NCBI GenBank assembly: GCA_905235315.1
Contig: CAJOLG010000122.1
Coordinates: 1 to 5,619, forward strand
Direction of reading: 5' to 3'
DNA: 5,619 bases
Source of the DNA: an uncultured Solobacterium sp.
Lineage (GTDB): Bacteria; Bacillota_I; Bacilli_A; Erysipelotrichales; Erysipelotrichaceae
The notes beneath the pieces are model-generated. The model saw nothing but the letters and a program-made list of their open reading frames with translations. It was not told the origin of the DNA and did no database searches. Positions 5,503 through 5,619 of the stretch are shown in pieces. The stretch's first letter is position 1. Every line of letters starts with the position of its first letter. A program made the translations under genes and the position numbers.

Positions 5503-5530
5503 CTATGAATTATCTGTTGACTTTTCATAG
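5503..5530 (+). repeat. Inverted repeat framing TTGACT at the IS right border
   Basis: CTATGAA (5503-5509) and TTCATAG (5524-5530) are perfect 7-bp inverted repeats. Between them lies TTGACT (5517-5522), a 5-of-6 match to a -35 box without a matching -10 in the integrated sequence. TTTTCATA also occurs as an 8-base direct repeat at 5481-5488 and 5522-5529. Together these suggest a transposase or junction-promoter site at the element end. Confidence 0.5.
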
Positions 5531-5619
5531 TAGGACTCCGTTTACGAACCCATGGAATGCGCTTTATTTGTTCTTTACAAATCCTGATACTGATTTCAGT
5601 ACAGCACAGTTTCCTGTAT
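5528..5619. other. Non-coding flank beyond the proposed IS right end
   Basis: I see no gene on either strand. The stretch holds the palindrome TACTGA-TT-TCAGTA (5588-5601, six perfect pairs). It is probably the interrupted continuation of the region upstream of the hydrolase, but if the right end of the IS is longer than proposed it would still be IS sequence. Confidence 0.4.

Larger units (their letters stand above)
4039..5527 (+). mobile_element. IS110-family insertion sequence (ends proposed)
   Basis: The presence of the IS is certain from the intact IS110-type transposase. The ends are inferred. I place them where TAG occurs at both borders (4039-4041 and 5528-5530), giving an element of about 1.49 kb, normal for the family. 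This choice also brings TTGACT (5517-5522) to 16 bases from TAGAAT (4050-4055) in the circular form, as expected for IS110 circle junctions. There are no long terminal inverted repeats, consistent with the family. TAG is short and could match by chance; neighbouring positions, especially on the right, cannot be excluded. The element is AT-richer than the flanking genes and sits upstream of the divergent hydrolase gene. Confidence 0.6.

Overview
The window reads as a piece of a moderately GC-rich Bacillota (Firmicutes) chromosome, probably a gut-type Clostridia or Erysipelotrichia relative. That is an inference from protein style: Fn3-like and Listeria-Bacteroides-type surface modules, TPTPEP linkers, GGAGG-type ribosome binding sites and short intrinsic terminators. 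No ribosomal or other taxonomic marker is present.

Layout. (a) 1-910: the 3' end of a gene for an extracellular-type protein with two Fn3-like repeats and an acidic proline-rich tail. It is followed 10 bases later by a 70-residue GYF_2 mini-protein, and the pair is closed by an intrinsic terminator. (b) 928-1899: a MYG1-family (DHH-like phosphoesterase / RNA exonuclease) gene whose start lies only 17 bases after that terminator. (c) 1990-2937: a secreted protein with aromatic-glycine repeats and a Listeria-Bacteroides-type C-terminal module, ending in a strong terminator. (d) 3010-3981, minus strand: an alpha/beta hydrolase of the acetyl-esterase type, convergent with (c) and sharing its terminator. 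A 35-bp near-perfect dyad sits just upstream of its ribosome binding site. (e) About 4039-5527: an IS110-family insertion sequence with a complete 389-residue DEDD transposase, a structured ~200-base non-coding left end and a palindrome-rich right end. (f) About 5528-5619: flanking DNA without a recognisable gene.

The most interesting element is the IS110 copy. Members of this family are RNA-guided (bridge RNA) recombinases. The left end ends in a nested hairpin plus a T6 tract touching the transposase ATG, as expected for the 3' end of a bridge RNA. If the element circularises at the TAG shared by both proposed ends, a TTGACT box in the right end comes to lie 16 bases from a TAGAAT box in the left end. 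A transcript starting there would be about 176 nt. Exact IS ends and guide assignments are inferences.

The genes do not form one pathway. The first two probably form a small operon; the others look like independent units. The IS has landed in the upstream region of the hydrolase gene, immediately beyond its dyad, and could affect its expression.
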